Source: Sulfuritalea hydrogenivorans sk43H (GTDB taxonomy: Bacteria; Pseudomonadota; Gammaproteobacteria; Burkholderiales; Rhodocyclaceae). From it: DNA of 64,000 nt. The position numbers and the translations under genes are program-made. Below are positions 50,670 to 59,992 of this stretch, piece after piece. Each line of letters opens with the position of its first letter. Position 1 is the first letter of the stretch. The stretch is taken from contig NZ_AP012547.1 in assembly GCF_000828635.1 (NCBI RefSeq), forward strand, positions 1,240,001 through 1,304,000, read 5' to 3'. The notes below the pieces were generated by a model. That model ran no database searches. It was not told the origin of the DNA and saw only the letters and a program-made list of their open reading frames with translations.

Positions 50670-52406
50670 TCAGGGTCGCTGTGCCTGAGCGGTCGGTGGC
50701 TGCGGAGCGAGTTCAGAGGCTAGGGCAGTGCCACTGAACAGGCGCTGAATCAGATCTGCCAACCTAGGCGACGCCGCATCATTGGCAATTTTTCGGCAAG
50801 CCTCCACAAATCGTTCTGTGGCCGTGCCGAAATTGGGATCGTAGGTTTTCCGTTGAAGCCGCATCTCGATCATGCGGCGCATGAAGCGGCGAAGCTTGTC
50901 GAGGTCCTCCATGCCGCGGATAGCAGCCTCGAAATCAGCTGCCGTGGCGCGCTGCATCGCCACTTGTTGCAGGGTCCCCCAGCCACTGTTCTCGATGATG
51001 TAGATGCACGCGTCGACCACTGTGGCGTTGGCCTCGGCGTTTGCATTAATTTTCGCGAACTCGGCTTGGATCTTTGGATGGAGCGGGTTATTGAAGGGGT
51101 TGTCGTCATTCACCGTGGTTGGCTTGCTCGCCTTGAAGGCCTGAATCCAGCCTTCGACGATCGCCTCGCCAATAGCCGCCCCTCCCGGCATTTTCGTGAG
51201 TACCGAGTCGAGCTGCGTTGCGACGAATGGATCGAGCAGGCCTGAGCGCGCGGGAAACGAAGCGGCTTCGGCCACCAACTGCGCCTCGTCGACACGATGA
51301 TCCCAATAGACCCGTTTGAGGAATTCTTGCGCGGATTCTCTCGCCTCCATGGCTTCCGTTTCCGCCACATAGCGATCGATGATCGTTTCGATACTGCCGG
51401 CCTCAAATAGGCCTGATTCCAAAAACTCGACCAGTCGTTTCTCAAATTCGTCGCAGCTGTGGATGCCCAACTCTTGCATAAGCATCCGCCAACCGTCCTC
51501 CCGTTTCTCCTGTAAGGTCGGCTCCTTGTTGCTGTCCCTGACGAAGGCAGTCCAGTCCGGATTGCCAGCATTCAACGCGAACTTGAAGTCCGGTCCATCC
51601 GCCAAGCCTCGATAGTGGATGGCAGAAAACAGGACAATGGATGGAATCACACGCGCTTGGATGGCATTCTTCAAGTCGCGCTCCGCCAAGATCAGATTGG
51701 CGACACGAATGACTTTAATGACGATCCGGATGTTGGTAAGGCCGCAGGCAACGGACGCTCGTTTGATCGCTTCCGCATATTTCGATGGCACGAGCATGTT
51801 GGCAATGGAAAATGTTTCGTCGGCGGAGGTCGATAGCCTGATCTCTTGGTCAATCACCTTCTCCCGAAACGTCGCCCAGAGCTTTTCTTGGTCACCCTTG
51901 CTGGATAGCTGGTCGTCGTTGAGCACGAGGACGAATCGCGAGTAGTGCTGTTTTGAATATTCGTCGATGAAGCCCAGCACCTCGTCGATGCCCAACTTCT
52001 CGTGCTTGCGCTCGATATCGTCGATGACGATTACCTTGCCTCGAAGCACCACAGGCGCCATCAACAGCACATTCAGGTCATTAAGGGCTGCCAACGCCTT
52101 GTAGTGCGTCGAAAGAGCCTTCACGCCGACCCTAAACAGGCCCTTGATCCCATCAAACACGCCGCCGTGGGACTCCACGCCAGGGATGGCAGCTTCGATG
52201 AGCTTGCGTTTGATATGGTCGATACTCGACAGGCCGAATAGCGACACATAGAGGGCTTTCTTGACCTTGTCATCGCTGGATTCATTCTTGACCTCATTCC
52301 AAAGGTGGGTCTTTCCGGTACCCCATTTGCCCGACAAGGCGATCACGTTGTTGTCAGCTTGTCCTAGGAGTTTGACCAGCTGATCTCTTGTCTTTTTCAG
52401 CGACAC
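50670..52406 (-). CDS. KAP-like P-loop NTPase, probable defence component
   Basis: This 578-residue protein has Walker A GKWGTGKT (residues 26-33) and Walker B VIVIDDIER (125-131), with the layout of KAP-type NTPases. The rest is helical with no recognised domain and no clear membrane segment. It is 187 bases upstream of the PLD gene, same strand, and both share the lower GC. NTPase plus nuclease pairs are common in phage-defence islands. With its partner disrupted, it may now be an orphan. Confidence 0.8.
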   Translation of the reverse strand: MSLKKTRDQLVKLLGQADNNVIALSGKWGTGKTHLWNEVKNESSDDKVKKALYVSLFGLSSIDHIKRKLIEAAIPGVESHGGVFDGIKGLFRVGVKALSTHYKALAALNDLNVLLMAPVVLRGKVIVIDDIERKHEKLGIDEVLGFIDEYSKQHYSRFVLVLNDDQLSSKGDQEKLWATFREKVIDQEIRLSTSADETFSIANMLVPSKYAEAIKRASVACGLTNIRIVIKVIRVANLILAERDLKNAIQARVIPSIVLFSAIHYRGLADGPDFKFALNAGNPDWTAFVRDSNKEPTLQEKREDGWRMLMQELGIHSCDEFEKRLVEFLESGLFEAGSIETIIDRYVAETEAMEARESAQEFLKRVYWDHRVDEAQLVAEAASFPARSGLLDPFVATQLDSVLTKMPGGAAIGEAIVEGWIQAFKASKPTTVNDDNPFNNPLHPKIQAEFAKINANAEANATVVDACIYIIENSGWGTLQQVAMQRATAADFEAAIRGMEDLDKLRRFMRRMIEMRLQRKTYDPNFGTATERFVEACRKIANDAASPRLADLIQRLFSGTALASELAPQPPTAQAQRP

Positions 52407-52814
52407 AGTTTTCTCCCGATAGATTCAAGCTGGCGTGGTCCGCTGAACCATCGATGAAACGCCCTATCGACGCACAGCGAGCTGGTAACTCTGGCGATGC
52501 CGATCCACCAAAAACTATTCGCATTTAACCAGACAAAGAAAGGAGACGCGACGCTATCTGGGTCAATGGTAGAGATGTGACACCTGTCATGTAACCCGAG
52601 CGTGTGGGAACTGCTACTCAGATATGAAACACGCCGGATGGCGGCAGTAGATGAGATCGCGGCCGCTCGCGCTGCGGAAGCTGAACGGCCGTTCCGGCCG
52701 AACATCGGACCAACAATCCTCGGCATCGTGCTGCCTTTGTCGCGGCATGAATCGCCGTCCCGCCGGCGCCGACTCCCGTTTTGTTTCTACCGTTTGCCGC
52801 CCAGTTGCTCGCCC
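52407..52814. other. Intergenic right border of the low-GC segment
   Basis: No gene is convincingly seen. Frames on both strands look coding in short patches (for example MAAVDEIAAARAAEAERPFR near 52638) but match nothing I recognise and run into the repeat at 52754. Composition returns to high GC at about 52640-52750. Confidence 0.5.
52754..52779 (+). repeat. Dispersed 26-bp repeat, copy 14 (right border of low-GC segment)
   Basis: Forward copy containing CCGTCCCGCCGGCGCCGACT, base-for-base identical to the copy inside iorB at 11949-11974. Confidence 0.82.
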
Positions 52815-53039
52815 TCAGGCCCCTTCGCGCTCCGCGAGGCGCCGCAGCACCAGCGGAAATGCCCCGGTCAGGAAACAGGCGACGGCCGAGACGATCAGGG
52901 CCCAGCCGGCCATGTCGTCGTTGAACAGCGGGTGGACGCCCTTGAGCATTCCCGCCAGCGCCGCGCCGCCGGCCAGCAGCAAGACGAGGCCGAGCAGGGT
53001 GAAGGCGATGAAGGTCCAGGGCCAGTGGTGGGGTTTCAT
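52815..53039 (-). CDS. Small two-helix membrane protein, unknown function
   Basis: This 74-residue protein has two clear membrane helices (FIAFTLLGLVLLLAGGAALAGML and WALIVSAVACFLTGAFPLVL) and a basic tail. It is divergent from the ankyrin-repeat gene. I do not recognise its family. Confidence 0.6.
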   Translation of the reverse strand: MKPHHWPWTFIAFTLLGLVLLLAGGAALAGMLKGVHPLFNDDMAGWALIVSAVACFLTGAFPLVLRRLAEREGA

Positions 53040-53176
53040 GGTTCGTTCCGGTGGGGCGGTGTCGCAGTGCTTTTCATGATGGCATGAAAGGGACGGGTAC
53101 GGCCGGGCGCGGCACGGATAGTCGGCGCAGGGGCTTTCCGGGGCAAAATGGCGGCTGTGATTTCGCAGGAGCCGCA

Positions 53177-53854
53177 ATGAACCCGACCCGAACGCCCGTT
53201 ATTCGACACGCCTTGCATGGCCTTGCGGCGCTGTGCGCCGCCGCGCTGCTCGCCGCCTGCGGCAAACCCGAGTCGGCCTCGGCGCCGTCGGTCGCCGCGC
53301 CGCCGGCCGGCACCCCGTGCGTGCTGCCGCGCATTGCGCCGAATGCGGAATTCAGCAAGAGCGATGACGAGCTGTTCGCCGCCGCGGTGGCCGGCAATGT
53401 CGGCGCGGCGGTACAGGCGCTCGAAGCCGGCGCGAAGGTGGATGCGATCGGCGCGCTGAAGCGTACGCCGCTGTTTGCCGCTGCCTTCTGCGATCGTCCG
53501 GAGATGGTGAAGCTGCTGCTGGAGAAGGGCGGCAAGCACGAGCTGGCCGACGCCAACGGCATGCTGCCGCTGCATGCGGCCGTGGTGGTCGGCGGCGCGG
53601 AGACGGCCAGGGTGCTGCTCGCGAGCGGCGCGAACGTCAATGGCCGCGATGCCGCCGGGCGTACCGCGCTGCATCTGGCGGCGGCCACCAACCAGCCGGC
53701 GATGGTCGAATTGCTGCTGGCCGCGAAGGTCAACTCGACGGCGAAGGACAAGCATGGCATGAGTGCCGCGGCGGTGGCCGCCGACAATGGCCATTCGGCG
53801 CTGGCTGCGTCGATCAGGAAATGGCAGGAGCAGCACAAGGCGCCGAAGCCCTAG
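53177..53854 (+). CDS. Ankyrin-repeat lipoprotein
   Basis: This 225-residue protein has a lipoprotein signal (LHGLAALCAAALLAACGKP, lipobox LAAC) and then about four ankyrin repeats, e.g. RTPLFAAAFCDRPEMVKLLLEKGG and RTALHLAAATNQPAMVELLLAA. It should sit at the outer membrane or periplasm and bind a protein partner. Diverged repeat-like sequence (AGTCGGCGCAGGG) lies about 55 bases upstream. Confidence 0.88.
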   Translation: MNPTRTPVIRHALHGLAALCAAALLAACGKPESASAPSVAAPPAGTPCVLPRIAPNAEFSKSDDELFAAAVAGNVGAAVQALEAGAKVDAIGALKRTPLFAAAFCDRPEMVKLLLEKGGKHELADANGMLPLHAAVVVGGAETARVLLASGANVNGRDAAGRTALHLAAATNQPAMVELLLAAKVNSTAKDKHGMSAAAVAADNGHSALAASIRKWQEQHKAPKP

Positions 53855-53991
53855 CGCGGTGGCTCGCCGCGCGCAATGTCAAGCCGCGGGGGCCGCAACT
53901 ATTTTTCCGGGGTGGGCGTGGAACCCCGCCATCGCGATCGGCTTTCATCGAAAATGAGTCCGTCGCCACCTGTCCATCGGGATGCAGTGAA

Positions 53992-54810
53992 ATGAAGATC
54001 GTAGTCGTTGATGACAATGAATCCATGCGCAAGGTATTGCGCGCCGTCTGCGAGGGCGAAGGGCATCAGGTCATCGCCGAGTTCGGCGACGGCACGGGTT
54101 TGCTGGACTACGTAAAGAAGCAGCGTCCCGATGTCGTCTGCCTCGACTTCGAGCTGCCCGGCAAGAACGGGCTCGAACTGCTCGTGCAAATGGATGCCGC
54201 GGCGAACCAGGTGGACGTGGTCATGATTACCGGCTCCGAAGATCCGGAGTTGAAGGGGCATGCCGCCGATCTGGGCGCCACGGGCTTCATTCAGAAGCCG
54301 TTCGAGCAGGCGCAGGTGATCGACGAACTGAGGGAGATCGCCAAAACGCGCGCAATTGCCGCTCGCGCCGCGGCGATCCCGGTGGTGGCCGAGCCGACCC
54401 CTGCGGCACCTGCCGGGTCCGCGCCGCAGGTGGCGACCGGGGTGGTGCCGCGCTCCGCCGTCATCGTCGATGACAGCGGATCGATCCGGCTCCTGTTGAA
54501 GGGCATCCTCGGCGAACTCGGCATCAAGGTGCTTGGGGTTGCCGCCAGCGGCCGCGAAGGCATCGAGGTGGTGCAGAAGTTTCGCCCGGCCCTGGTCTGC
54601 CTCGACGTCGACATGCCGGGCATGACCGGTGTCGAGGCATTGCCGCAGATCCGCGCCGCCAGCCCGCAAACGAAGGTGGTGATGATCACGGGCAATGCCG
54701 GTCGCCCGATTGTGGAAGCGTCGGTGGCCGGCGGCGCCAAAGGTTATTTCCTGAAACCGATCCGCCCGGCCAGGGTCGAGGAATTCATCAAGAAGCTGCT
54801 TCAGCTTTAG
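53992..54810 (+). CDS. Tandem receiver-domain response regulator
   Basis: This 272-residue protein has two receiver domains (about 1-120 and 155-272) joined by an Ala/Pro-rich linker, with no output domain. The phospho-acceptor Asp is in VVCLDFELPGKNG of the first and LVCLDVDMPGMTG of the second. Lysines in FIQKPFE and YFLKPIRP complete both sites. Such double-receiver proteins act as phosphate relays or sinks; no histidine kinase is adjacent. Confidence 0.9.
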   Translation: MKIVVVDDNESMRKVLRAVCEGEGHQVIAEFGDGTGLLDYVKKQRPDVVCLDFELPGKNGLELLVQMDAAANQVDVVMITGSEDPELKGHAADLGATGFIQKPFEQAQVIDELREIAKTRAIAARAAAIPVVAEPTPAAPAGSAPQVATGVVPRSAVIVDDSGSIRLLLKGILGELGIKVLGVAASGREGIEVVQKFRPALVCLDVDMPGMTGVEALPQIRAASPQTKVVMITGNAGRPIVEASVAGGAKGYFLKPIRPARVEEFIKKLLQL

Positions 54811-54839
54811 CGCGGAGCGGTTGCATCATCCGGCGCGCC

Positions 54840-55202
54840 TCAGGGCCCCGTGCCGCCGCGGCTGCGGTCCCTGAACGAGCAGTCCGCGGCATGGATGTGG
54901 CCCGGGTAATGCTGTTCGAAGGTGCGGCAGATGTCCGGCTTGAACAGCCACTCCTGCTCCGGCGTGGTGAACAACTTCGCATCGATGATCACTTCCCGTT
55001 CCCGGTACACCTCGAATATCTCCACTCCGGGCGGTGCTATCCGGTTGCGGCTCAGGTGCTCGATCAGGCCGCAGATCGTGTCGGAGAAGTAGGACTTGTA
55101 CTCGTTGCCTTCCTCGAACATGCGTATCCGCGCCTCATAGGTGTAGGGCAGTCCGCTGTCGTATTTCGACTTCGGGCCGAGAACTTTGCTCAGCAGGTTC
55201 AT
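54840..55202 (-). CDS. Conserved-looking small protein, unknown function
   Basis: This 120-residue soluble protein starts MNLLSKVLGPKSKYDSGLPY with AGGAGA upstream. It contains IFEVYREREVIIDAKLFTTPEQ and ends Gly/Arg-rich. I do not recognise it. It converges with the response-regulator gene and diverges from the CWC gene. Confidence 0.6.
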   Translation of the reverse strand: MNLLSKVLGPKSKYDSGLPYTYEARIRMFEEGNEYKSYFSDTICGLIEHLSRNRIAPPGVEIFEVYREREVIIDAKLFTTPEQEWLFKPDICRTFEQHYPGHIHAADCSFRDRSRGGTGP

Positions 55203-55342
55203 GGCTGATCTCCTTGAGGAGGATTGACCTGGCAACAATGCTACCCCAAGAGCTTCCGTCCGGCACGCAATCGCGCGCCGCCGGTGTTCGCGGCTCCTCA
55301 TCGGATTTGCCCGGCATGCCCGTCGTGCGTCAGAATGCGCGC

Positions 55343-55597
55343 ATGAGATCCGACTCCCCAGGCGCATTGAATGCCGCCGTGTCGCCAGCGCCGACCAGCG
55401 TCTGTCCGCAATGCGGCGCGCAGTTTCGCTGCGGCATGGAGGGCGGCGACGCGACGTGCTGGTGCGCGAGCCTGCCGCCCTTGCTGCCGGTGCCGCCGAA
55501 ATCCGCCGGGATTGTGCCCGCGGCAAGCTGCCTCTGCCCTGCCTGCCTGGCGACCAGGCTTGATTCGGCCGCAAGGAAAATGGACGCTCCGGGCTAG
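55343..55597 (+). CDS. Cysteine-rich CWC-family protein
   Basis: This 84-residue protein has CPQCGAQFRCGMEGGDATCWC and CLCPACLA, the pattern of the cysteine-rich CWC family, probably zinc-binding. A repeat copy at its N-terminus encodes AAVSPAPT, so the original start may have been further downstream or the N-terminus was replaced. Role unknown. Confidence 0.78.
   Translation: MRSDSPGALNAAVSPAPTSVCPQCGAQFRCGMEGGDATCWCASLPPLLPVPPKSAGIVPAASCLCPACLATRLDSAARKMDAPG
55375..55400 (+). repeat. Dispersed 26-bp repeat, copy 15 (N-terminus of the CWC gene)
   Basis: Forward copy containing CCGTGTCGCCAGCGCCGACC; encodes Ala-Val-Ser-Pro-Ala-Pro-Thr. Confidence 0.82.
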
Positions 55598-55686
55598 TAA
55601 TCCATGTTGTTCGTGTGGATATTTGCTAGGATGGCGAAAATAGTCCGAAAGGCATATGTCCCTTGAGCACAAGCCGCCTCGCTTCG

Positions 55687-57543
55687 ATGAAACTGAAGGA
55701 CAAGATACTGGTGTTCTTCGTCGGCATCATGGCCGTGCTGGTCGTGGTGCTGACCGTTTTCTCCGCGCTGGGCTTTCGCCGGTTCTCGATCTACAACACC
55801 GAGCGCCATGCGCGGTCGGTTGCCGACACGGTCAAGGTCGGTCTGACCGAAAGCATGATCCACGGCACGATCGACAAGCGCCAGCAGTTTCTGGCGCGGC
55901 TCTCGTCGGTTGCCGGCGTCAAGCAGGTGCGTGTCGTGCGCGGGCCGGCGGTGGTCAGGCAGTTCGGACCGGGCCTGCCCGGCGAGGGAGTTGCCAACCC
56001 AAATGTCATGACGGTGCTGGCGACGGGCAGGGAAGCGTTCGATATCGCCGAAGCGGATGACGACCTGATCTTCCATGCGGTGATTCCCTATGTCGCCAAT
56101 GACCAGGGCGTCCCCAATTGCCTGCAATGCCATCAGGTTGCCGTCGGCACGGTGCTGGGCGCGGTGAGCATCGACATTTCGCTGGCCGAAGTGCGGCGCC
56201 AGGGAATCATCGCGGTGATCGTGGTGAGCCTGGCCGTGTTCCTTGTCGCACTGGTGGCACTGGCGCTGTTGCGCCGCATGATGGCACCGCTGTCGGCAAC
56301 CGCGGAGGCCGTGCAGAACGTCACCTTGCAGGCCGTGGGAGGCAATTTCGCCGGTCGCATCAGCCAGCACAGGAACGACGAAGTGGGCGACATAGCGCTC
56401 AACATCAACCGGCTCATGGAGTTTCTCGAGCGCGAGATGACGACCATCCGCACCCGCGTCGGCCAGTTGATGGGACATCAGGTAACCGAAGGTGGCAACC
56501 AGCTGGTGCATACCACCGAGATGGTCGAAAGCCTGGTCGAGGTTTCCCAATTCAAGCAGGCCATCGAGGAAGACCAGACCAAGCTCGAAATCTACCAGCG
56601 ACTGGCGGACATGCTGCAGCGCAAGTATGACTTCAAGCGTTTCTCCATCTACGAGATCGCGGCGAGCAAGAACCGCATGACGCCAATTCTGGTCGACGGC
56701 GAACTCGGCGCCGCATGCCGCCATTGCGACCCGCAGGTAACCATCGATGCGAACTTCTGCCGCGCCCGCCGCACCGGCCACGAAGTGGATGCGGTGGATT
56801 TTCCGGGCCTGTGCACCATGTTCCGCCCGGGCGCGGCAGGCGATACCCACATCTGCCTGCCCATTACCCAGTCCGGTTCCGCCGGTTGCGTGGTGCAGAT
56901 CGTCATTGCGGCCGACGAAACCGGATTGGCGGGCCTGATGGCTCCTTTCGTTTCCGTCTATCTGCGCGAAGCCGGTCCCGTGCTGGAAGCCAAGCGCCTC
57001 ATGGAGCATCTGCGCGAGAACGCCCTGCGCGACTCCCTGACCGGCCTCTACAACCGGCGGTTCCTGGAGGAATATGTCGGCACCATGGTGAGCGGCAGCC
57101 AGAGGCGCAAGAGTGCCTTCTCGGTGCTGATGCTCGACCTCGATTTCTTCAAGCAGGTGAATGACACCCACGGCCACGAGGCGGGCGACAAGGTGATCAA
57201 GACCCTTGCCGATATCCTGATGCGCAATGTGCGTACTTCGGACATGGCGGTGCGCTATGGCGGCGAGGAATTCCTGCTGTTGCTGATGGATACCGGCGGC
57301 GACGCGGCGATGAAAGTGGCCGAGAAGATTCGCGGCGAAGTCGAGGCGACCAAAATTCCCCTACCAGGCGGAATGCTGCAAAAAACCATTTCGATCGGCG
57401 TGGCGGAATTTCCGAATGATTCGGACACCTTCTGGCAGGTGGTCAAATTCGCCGACGTGGCCCTGTACAAGGCCAAGTCGGGCGGTCGCAACCGGGTGGT
57501 GCGCTTTCTGCCGGAAATGTGGGACGCCAGCGAGAACTATTAG
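55687..57543 (+). CDS. Membrane diguanylate cyclase with CxxCH periplasmic motif
   Basis: This protein has about 618 residues: a membrane helix at 8-30, a periplasmic domain with CLQCH (Cys145, Cys148, His149; a c-type haem-binding motif), a second helix near 171-195, HAMP, a GAF-like domain, and a C-terminal GGDEF with YGGEEF. The GAF-like part has a cysteine cluster (AACRHCD, NFCRARR, GLCTMF). A TTG start at 55663 is an alternative. Redox or gas control of c-di-GMP synthesis is likely but inferred. Confidence 0.88.
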   Translation: MKLKDKILVFFVGIMAVLVVVLTVFSALGFRRFSIYNTERHARSVADTVKVGLTESMIHGTIDKRQQFLARLSSVAGVKQVRVVRGPAVVRQFGPGLPGEGVANPNVMTVLATGREAFDIAEADDDLIFHAVIPYVANDQGVPNCLQCHQVAVGTVLGAVSIDISLAEVRRQGIIAVIVVSLAVFLVALVALALLRRMMAPLSATAEAVQNVTLQAVGGNFAGRISQHRNDEVGDIALNINRLMEFLEREMTTIRTRVGQLMGHQVTEGGNQLVHTTEMVESLVEVSQFKQAIEEDQTKLEIYQRLADMLQRKYDFKRFSIYEIAASKNRMTPILVDGELGAACRHCDPQVTIDANFCRARRTGHEVDAVDFPGLCTMFRPGAAGDTHICLPITQSGSAGCVVQIVIAADETGLAGLMAPFVSVYLREAGPVLEAKRLMEHLRENALRDSLTGLYNRRFLEEYVGTMVSGSQRRKSAFSVLMLDLDFFKQVNDTHGHEAGDKVIKTLADILMRNVRTSDMAVRYGGEEFLLLLMDTGGDAAMKVAEKIRGEVEATKIPLPGGMLQKTISIGVAEFPNDSDTFWQVVKFADVALYKAKSGGRNRVVRFLPEMWDASENY

Positions 57544-57835
57544 TTTTTCGCAATTGAGGAATCCGGCGGAATTGCAGGGTTGGTGCCGGCGAAGCGCGGG
57601 CCTTGGTTCCTGTCGGGCAGGCGCGGGCAGTGCGGGTCGAGGCAGGAACAGTCGTCAGCCGCGAATGAAGATTGACGGCGGATGCCGATGCCGGGGATAC
57701 TCCGCCACATGCGCTTGAACTTTCTCTCCCTTCCTGAATGAAGACAACGCCAGGCACGGAAATCGACCTGCTTGTGGTTGGCGGATTGTTTCAGCGCGAG
57801 GCGGGACATTTCATCGCCGCCCGGACGGCAGAGGA
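57544..57835. other. Intergenic region before the HAD gene
   Basis: No gene is confidently seen. A diverged repeat copy (TTGGTGCCGGCGAAGC) lies near 57573-57597. A minus-strand frame of about 90-100 codons with DDCSCLDPHCPRLPD is open through the region; its coding status is doubtful. Confidence 0.5.
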
Positions 57836-58654
57836 ATGAACTCCACGTCAAGAATGCGGCCGCTGGCCGAGTTGTCGTCCCAGGTACGATCGCGGATCGT
57901 CGGCGTGCTGGCGGACATCGACGATACGATCACCAGCGACGGGCGCCTGACGGCGGCCGCCTATATGGCGCTGGAGCGCCTGTACGCCGCCGGCATCATG
58001 GTGATTCCGGTCACCGGGCGGCCCGCCGGCTGGTGCGACCACATTGCGCGCATGTGGCCGGTGGATGCCGTGATCGGCGAGAACGGCGCTTTCTGGATGC
58101 GCTACGACGGGAAAGCGAAGCGGCTCAGGACGGTCTTCGTCGGCCAGCCGCCGGCGGACCGCCAGTCGCGGATCGAAGCGATCGCGGCGGAGATCCTCGC
58201 CGCGGTGCCGGGTTGCGCGCTCGCCTCCGACCAGTTTTGTCGCGTTGCCGATCTCGCGATCGACTTTTGCGAGGACGTCGCGCCCCTGCCGCGGGCCTCC
58301 GTCGACGCCATCGTGCAGCGCATGGAAGCCGCTGGAATGCGCGCGAAAGTGAGTTCCATTCACGTCAATGGCTGGTTCGGCGATTACGACAAGCTGAGCA
58401 CGACGCGACGCATGCAGGCCGAGGAATTCGGCATTTCGCTGGAGAACCCGGTGGAGCGCGAGCGCTGGATCTTTGTCGGCGATTCGCCCAACGACGTACC
58501 GATGTTCGGCTTCTTCCCCAATTCGGTCGGCGTCGCCAATGTGCTCGATTTCGCTGATCGGCTGGAAGCCACGCCGGCGTGGATCACCGGCGCCCGCTCG
58601 GGGGCCGGATTCGTCGAACTTGCCGAGGCGCTGCTGGCGGCGCGCAAAGCCTAG
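57836..58654 (+). CDS. HAD-superfamily phosphatase (Cof/IIB type)
   Basis: This 272-residue HAD-IIB hydrolase has motif I DIDDTITSDG, motif II VIPVTGRPAG and motif IV GDSPNDVPMF. It resembles mannosyl-3-phosphoglycerate or sucrose-phosphate phosphatases, but no matching synthase is nearby. It probably dephosphorylates a sugar phosphate; substrate unknown. Confidence 0.85.
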   Translation: MNSTSRMRPLAELSSQVRSRIVGVLADIDDTITSDGRLTAAAYMALERLYAAGIMVIPVTGRPAGWCDHIARMWPVDAVIGENGAFWMRYDGKAKRLRTVFVGQPPADRQSRIEAIAAEILAAVPGCALASDQFCRVADLAIDFCEDVAPLPRASVDAIVQRMEAAGMRAKVSSIHVNGWFGDYDKLSTTRRMQAEEFGISLENPVERERWIFVGDSPNDVPMFGFFPNSVGVANVLDFADRLEATPAWITGARSGAGFVELAEALLAARKA

Positions 58655-58718
58655 TCGCTGGTGTCATACTTCGCAGCAATGCGGCGGCATGCCCGAGATA
58701 CGCACCGGGAATGAACTC

Positions 58719-59990
58719 ATGACGGAATCTGCGGTAGCAAGCATCAACTTCAGGGAAGCGGCGCTCAAACTGCTGCCCGAGGGCGCCAACTTCGAGGCCT
58801 GCCTGACCTGCGGGCTTTGCTCCTCGGGCTGTCCGGCCTCGGGGATCGAGAACATGGACCCGCGCAAGTTCATCCGCATGGCCCTGCTGGGCATGGACGA
58901 GGAGCTCTCGACCACGCCCTGGATCTGGTGCTGCACGCTGTGCAAGCGCTGCCAGTACGTCTGCCCGATGAGCATCGACGTCTCGCAACTGGTTTACCTC
59001 GCCCGCGGCAACTGGCCCGAGGACAGGAAGCCGTCCGGCATCGTGCGCTCCTGCCAGCTCACCCGCTCCAGCGATTCGACCAGCGCCATGGGCATGCCGC
59101 CCGCCGACTTTGTCTCCGTGGTCGAGGAGGTGCTGGCGGAGGTCCGCGCCACACAACCCGGTTTCAGTCAATTGCGGGCGCCGATCGACAAGAGGGGCGC
59201 GCACTTCTTCGTCAACCAGAACTCCCGCGAACCGATGAACGAGCCGGAGGAAATGGTGCCGCTGTGGAAGATCTTCGACGTCGTCGGCGCCGACTGGACC
59301 TATGCTTCGAAAGGCTGGGCGGCGGAGAATTTTTGCATGTTCTCGGGCAACGAGGAGGCCTGGCGCGAGGTGATCCGCAAGCGGGTCGAAGCGGTCAATG
59401 AACTCGGCTGCGAGGTCTGGCTGAATACCGAATGCGGCCACAGCTACTACTCGATGTGGCAGGGCATCGAGCGCTTCGGCCTGCGGGCCAATTTCCGCCT
59501 CGAAAGCATCGTTACGTACTACGCCAAATGGATACGCGAAGGCAAGCTGCCGATCGATTCGCGCTGGAACACCCATGGCATCAAGTTCACCGTGCAGGAC
59601 CCGTGCATGATCGTGCGCAAGGCATACGGCGATGCCATCGCCGAGGACATGCGCTTTGTCGTCAGGACCCTCGTCGGCGAAGAGAACTTCGTCGACATGC
59701 AGCCCAACCGCAGCGCCAACTATTGCTGCGGCGGCGGTGGCGGCTTCCTGCAGGCCGGTATGACCGACCACCGGCGGGCCTACGGCAAGCGCAAGTTCGA
59801 CCAGATCGCCGCCACCGGCGCCGCCTACGTCCTCACGCCCTGCCACAACTGCCATTCGCAGATGCATGACATCGGTCACTATTACGGCGGGCACTACGGG
59901 GTTGTCCATCTGTGGACGCTGATCTGCCTCTCCCTCGGGATACTCGGCAAGAACGAGCGCATCTACCTGGGCCCGGACTTGCGCGGCTGA
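58719..59990 (+). CDS. glpC: Iron-sulfur subunit of anaerobic glycerol-3-phosphate dehydrogenase type (GlpC/HdrD-like)
   Basis: This protein of about 423 residues has two N-terminal [4Fe-4S] motifs (CLTCGLCSSGCPAS and CTLCKRCQYVCPMS) and C-terminal cysteine-rich CCG domains (NYCCGGGGGF, TPCHNCHSQM). An in-frame ATG 30 bases upstream is an alternative start. It passes electrons from GlpA/GlpB to the quinone pool. The gene order C-A-B differs from E. coli A-B-C. Confidence 0.85.
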   Translation: MTESAVASINFREAALKLLPEGANFEACLTCGLCSSGCPASGIENMDPRKFIRMALLGMDEELSTTPWIWCCTLCKRCQYVCPMSIDVSQLVYLARGNWPEDRKPSGIVRSCQLTRSSDSTSAMGMPPADFVSVVEEVLAEVRATQPGFSQLRAPIDKRGAHFFVNQNSREPMNEPEEMVPLWKIFDVVGADWTYASKGWAAENFCMFSGNEEAWREVIRKRVEAVNELGCEVWLNTECGHSYYSMWQGIERFGLRANFRLESIVTYYAKWIREGKLPIDSRWNTHGIKFTVQDPCMIVRKAYGDAIAEDMRFVVRTLVGEENFVDMQPNRSANYCCGGGGGFLQAGMTDHRRAYGKRKFDQIAATGAAYVLTPCHNCHSQMHDIGHYYGGHYGVVHLWTLICLSLGILGKNERIYLGPDLRG

Positions 59991-59992
59991 AC

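Noticed and set aside
50481-50723. An 80-codon plus-strand frame between the PLD and KAP genes
   Set aside because: No recognisable features and overlaps both neighbours' ends in antisense.
47200-52750. An integrative element with attachment sites around the low-GC segment
   Set aside because: No integrase and no direct terminal repeats are visible; the flanking 26-bp copies are inverted and belong to a genome-wide repeat.
57540-57851. A 103-codon minus-strand frame with a cysteine cluster before the HAD gene
   Set aside because: It includes a diverged repeat copy, overlaps the HAD start and has no family resemblance; left as a doubtful possibility in the intergenic entry.
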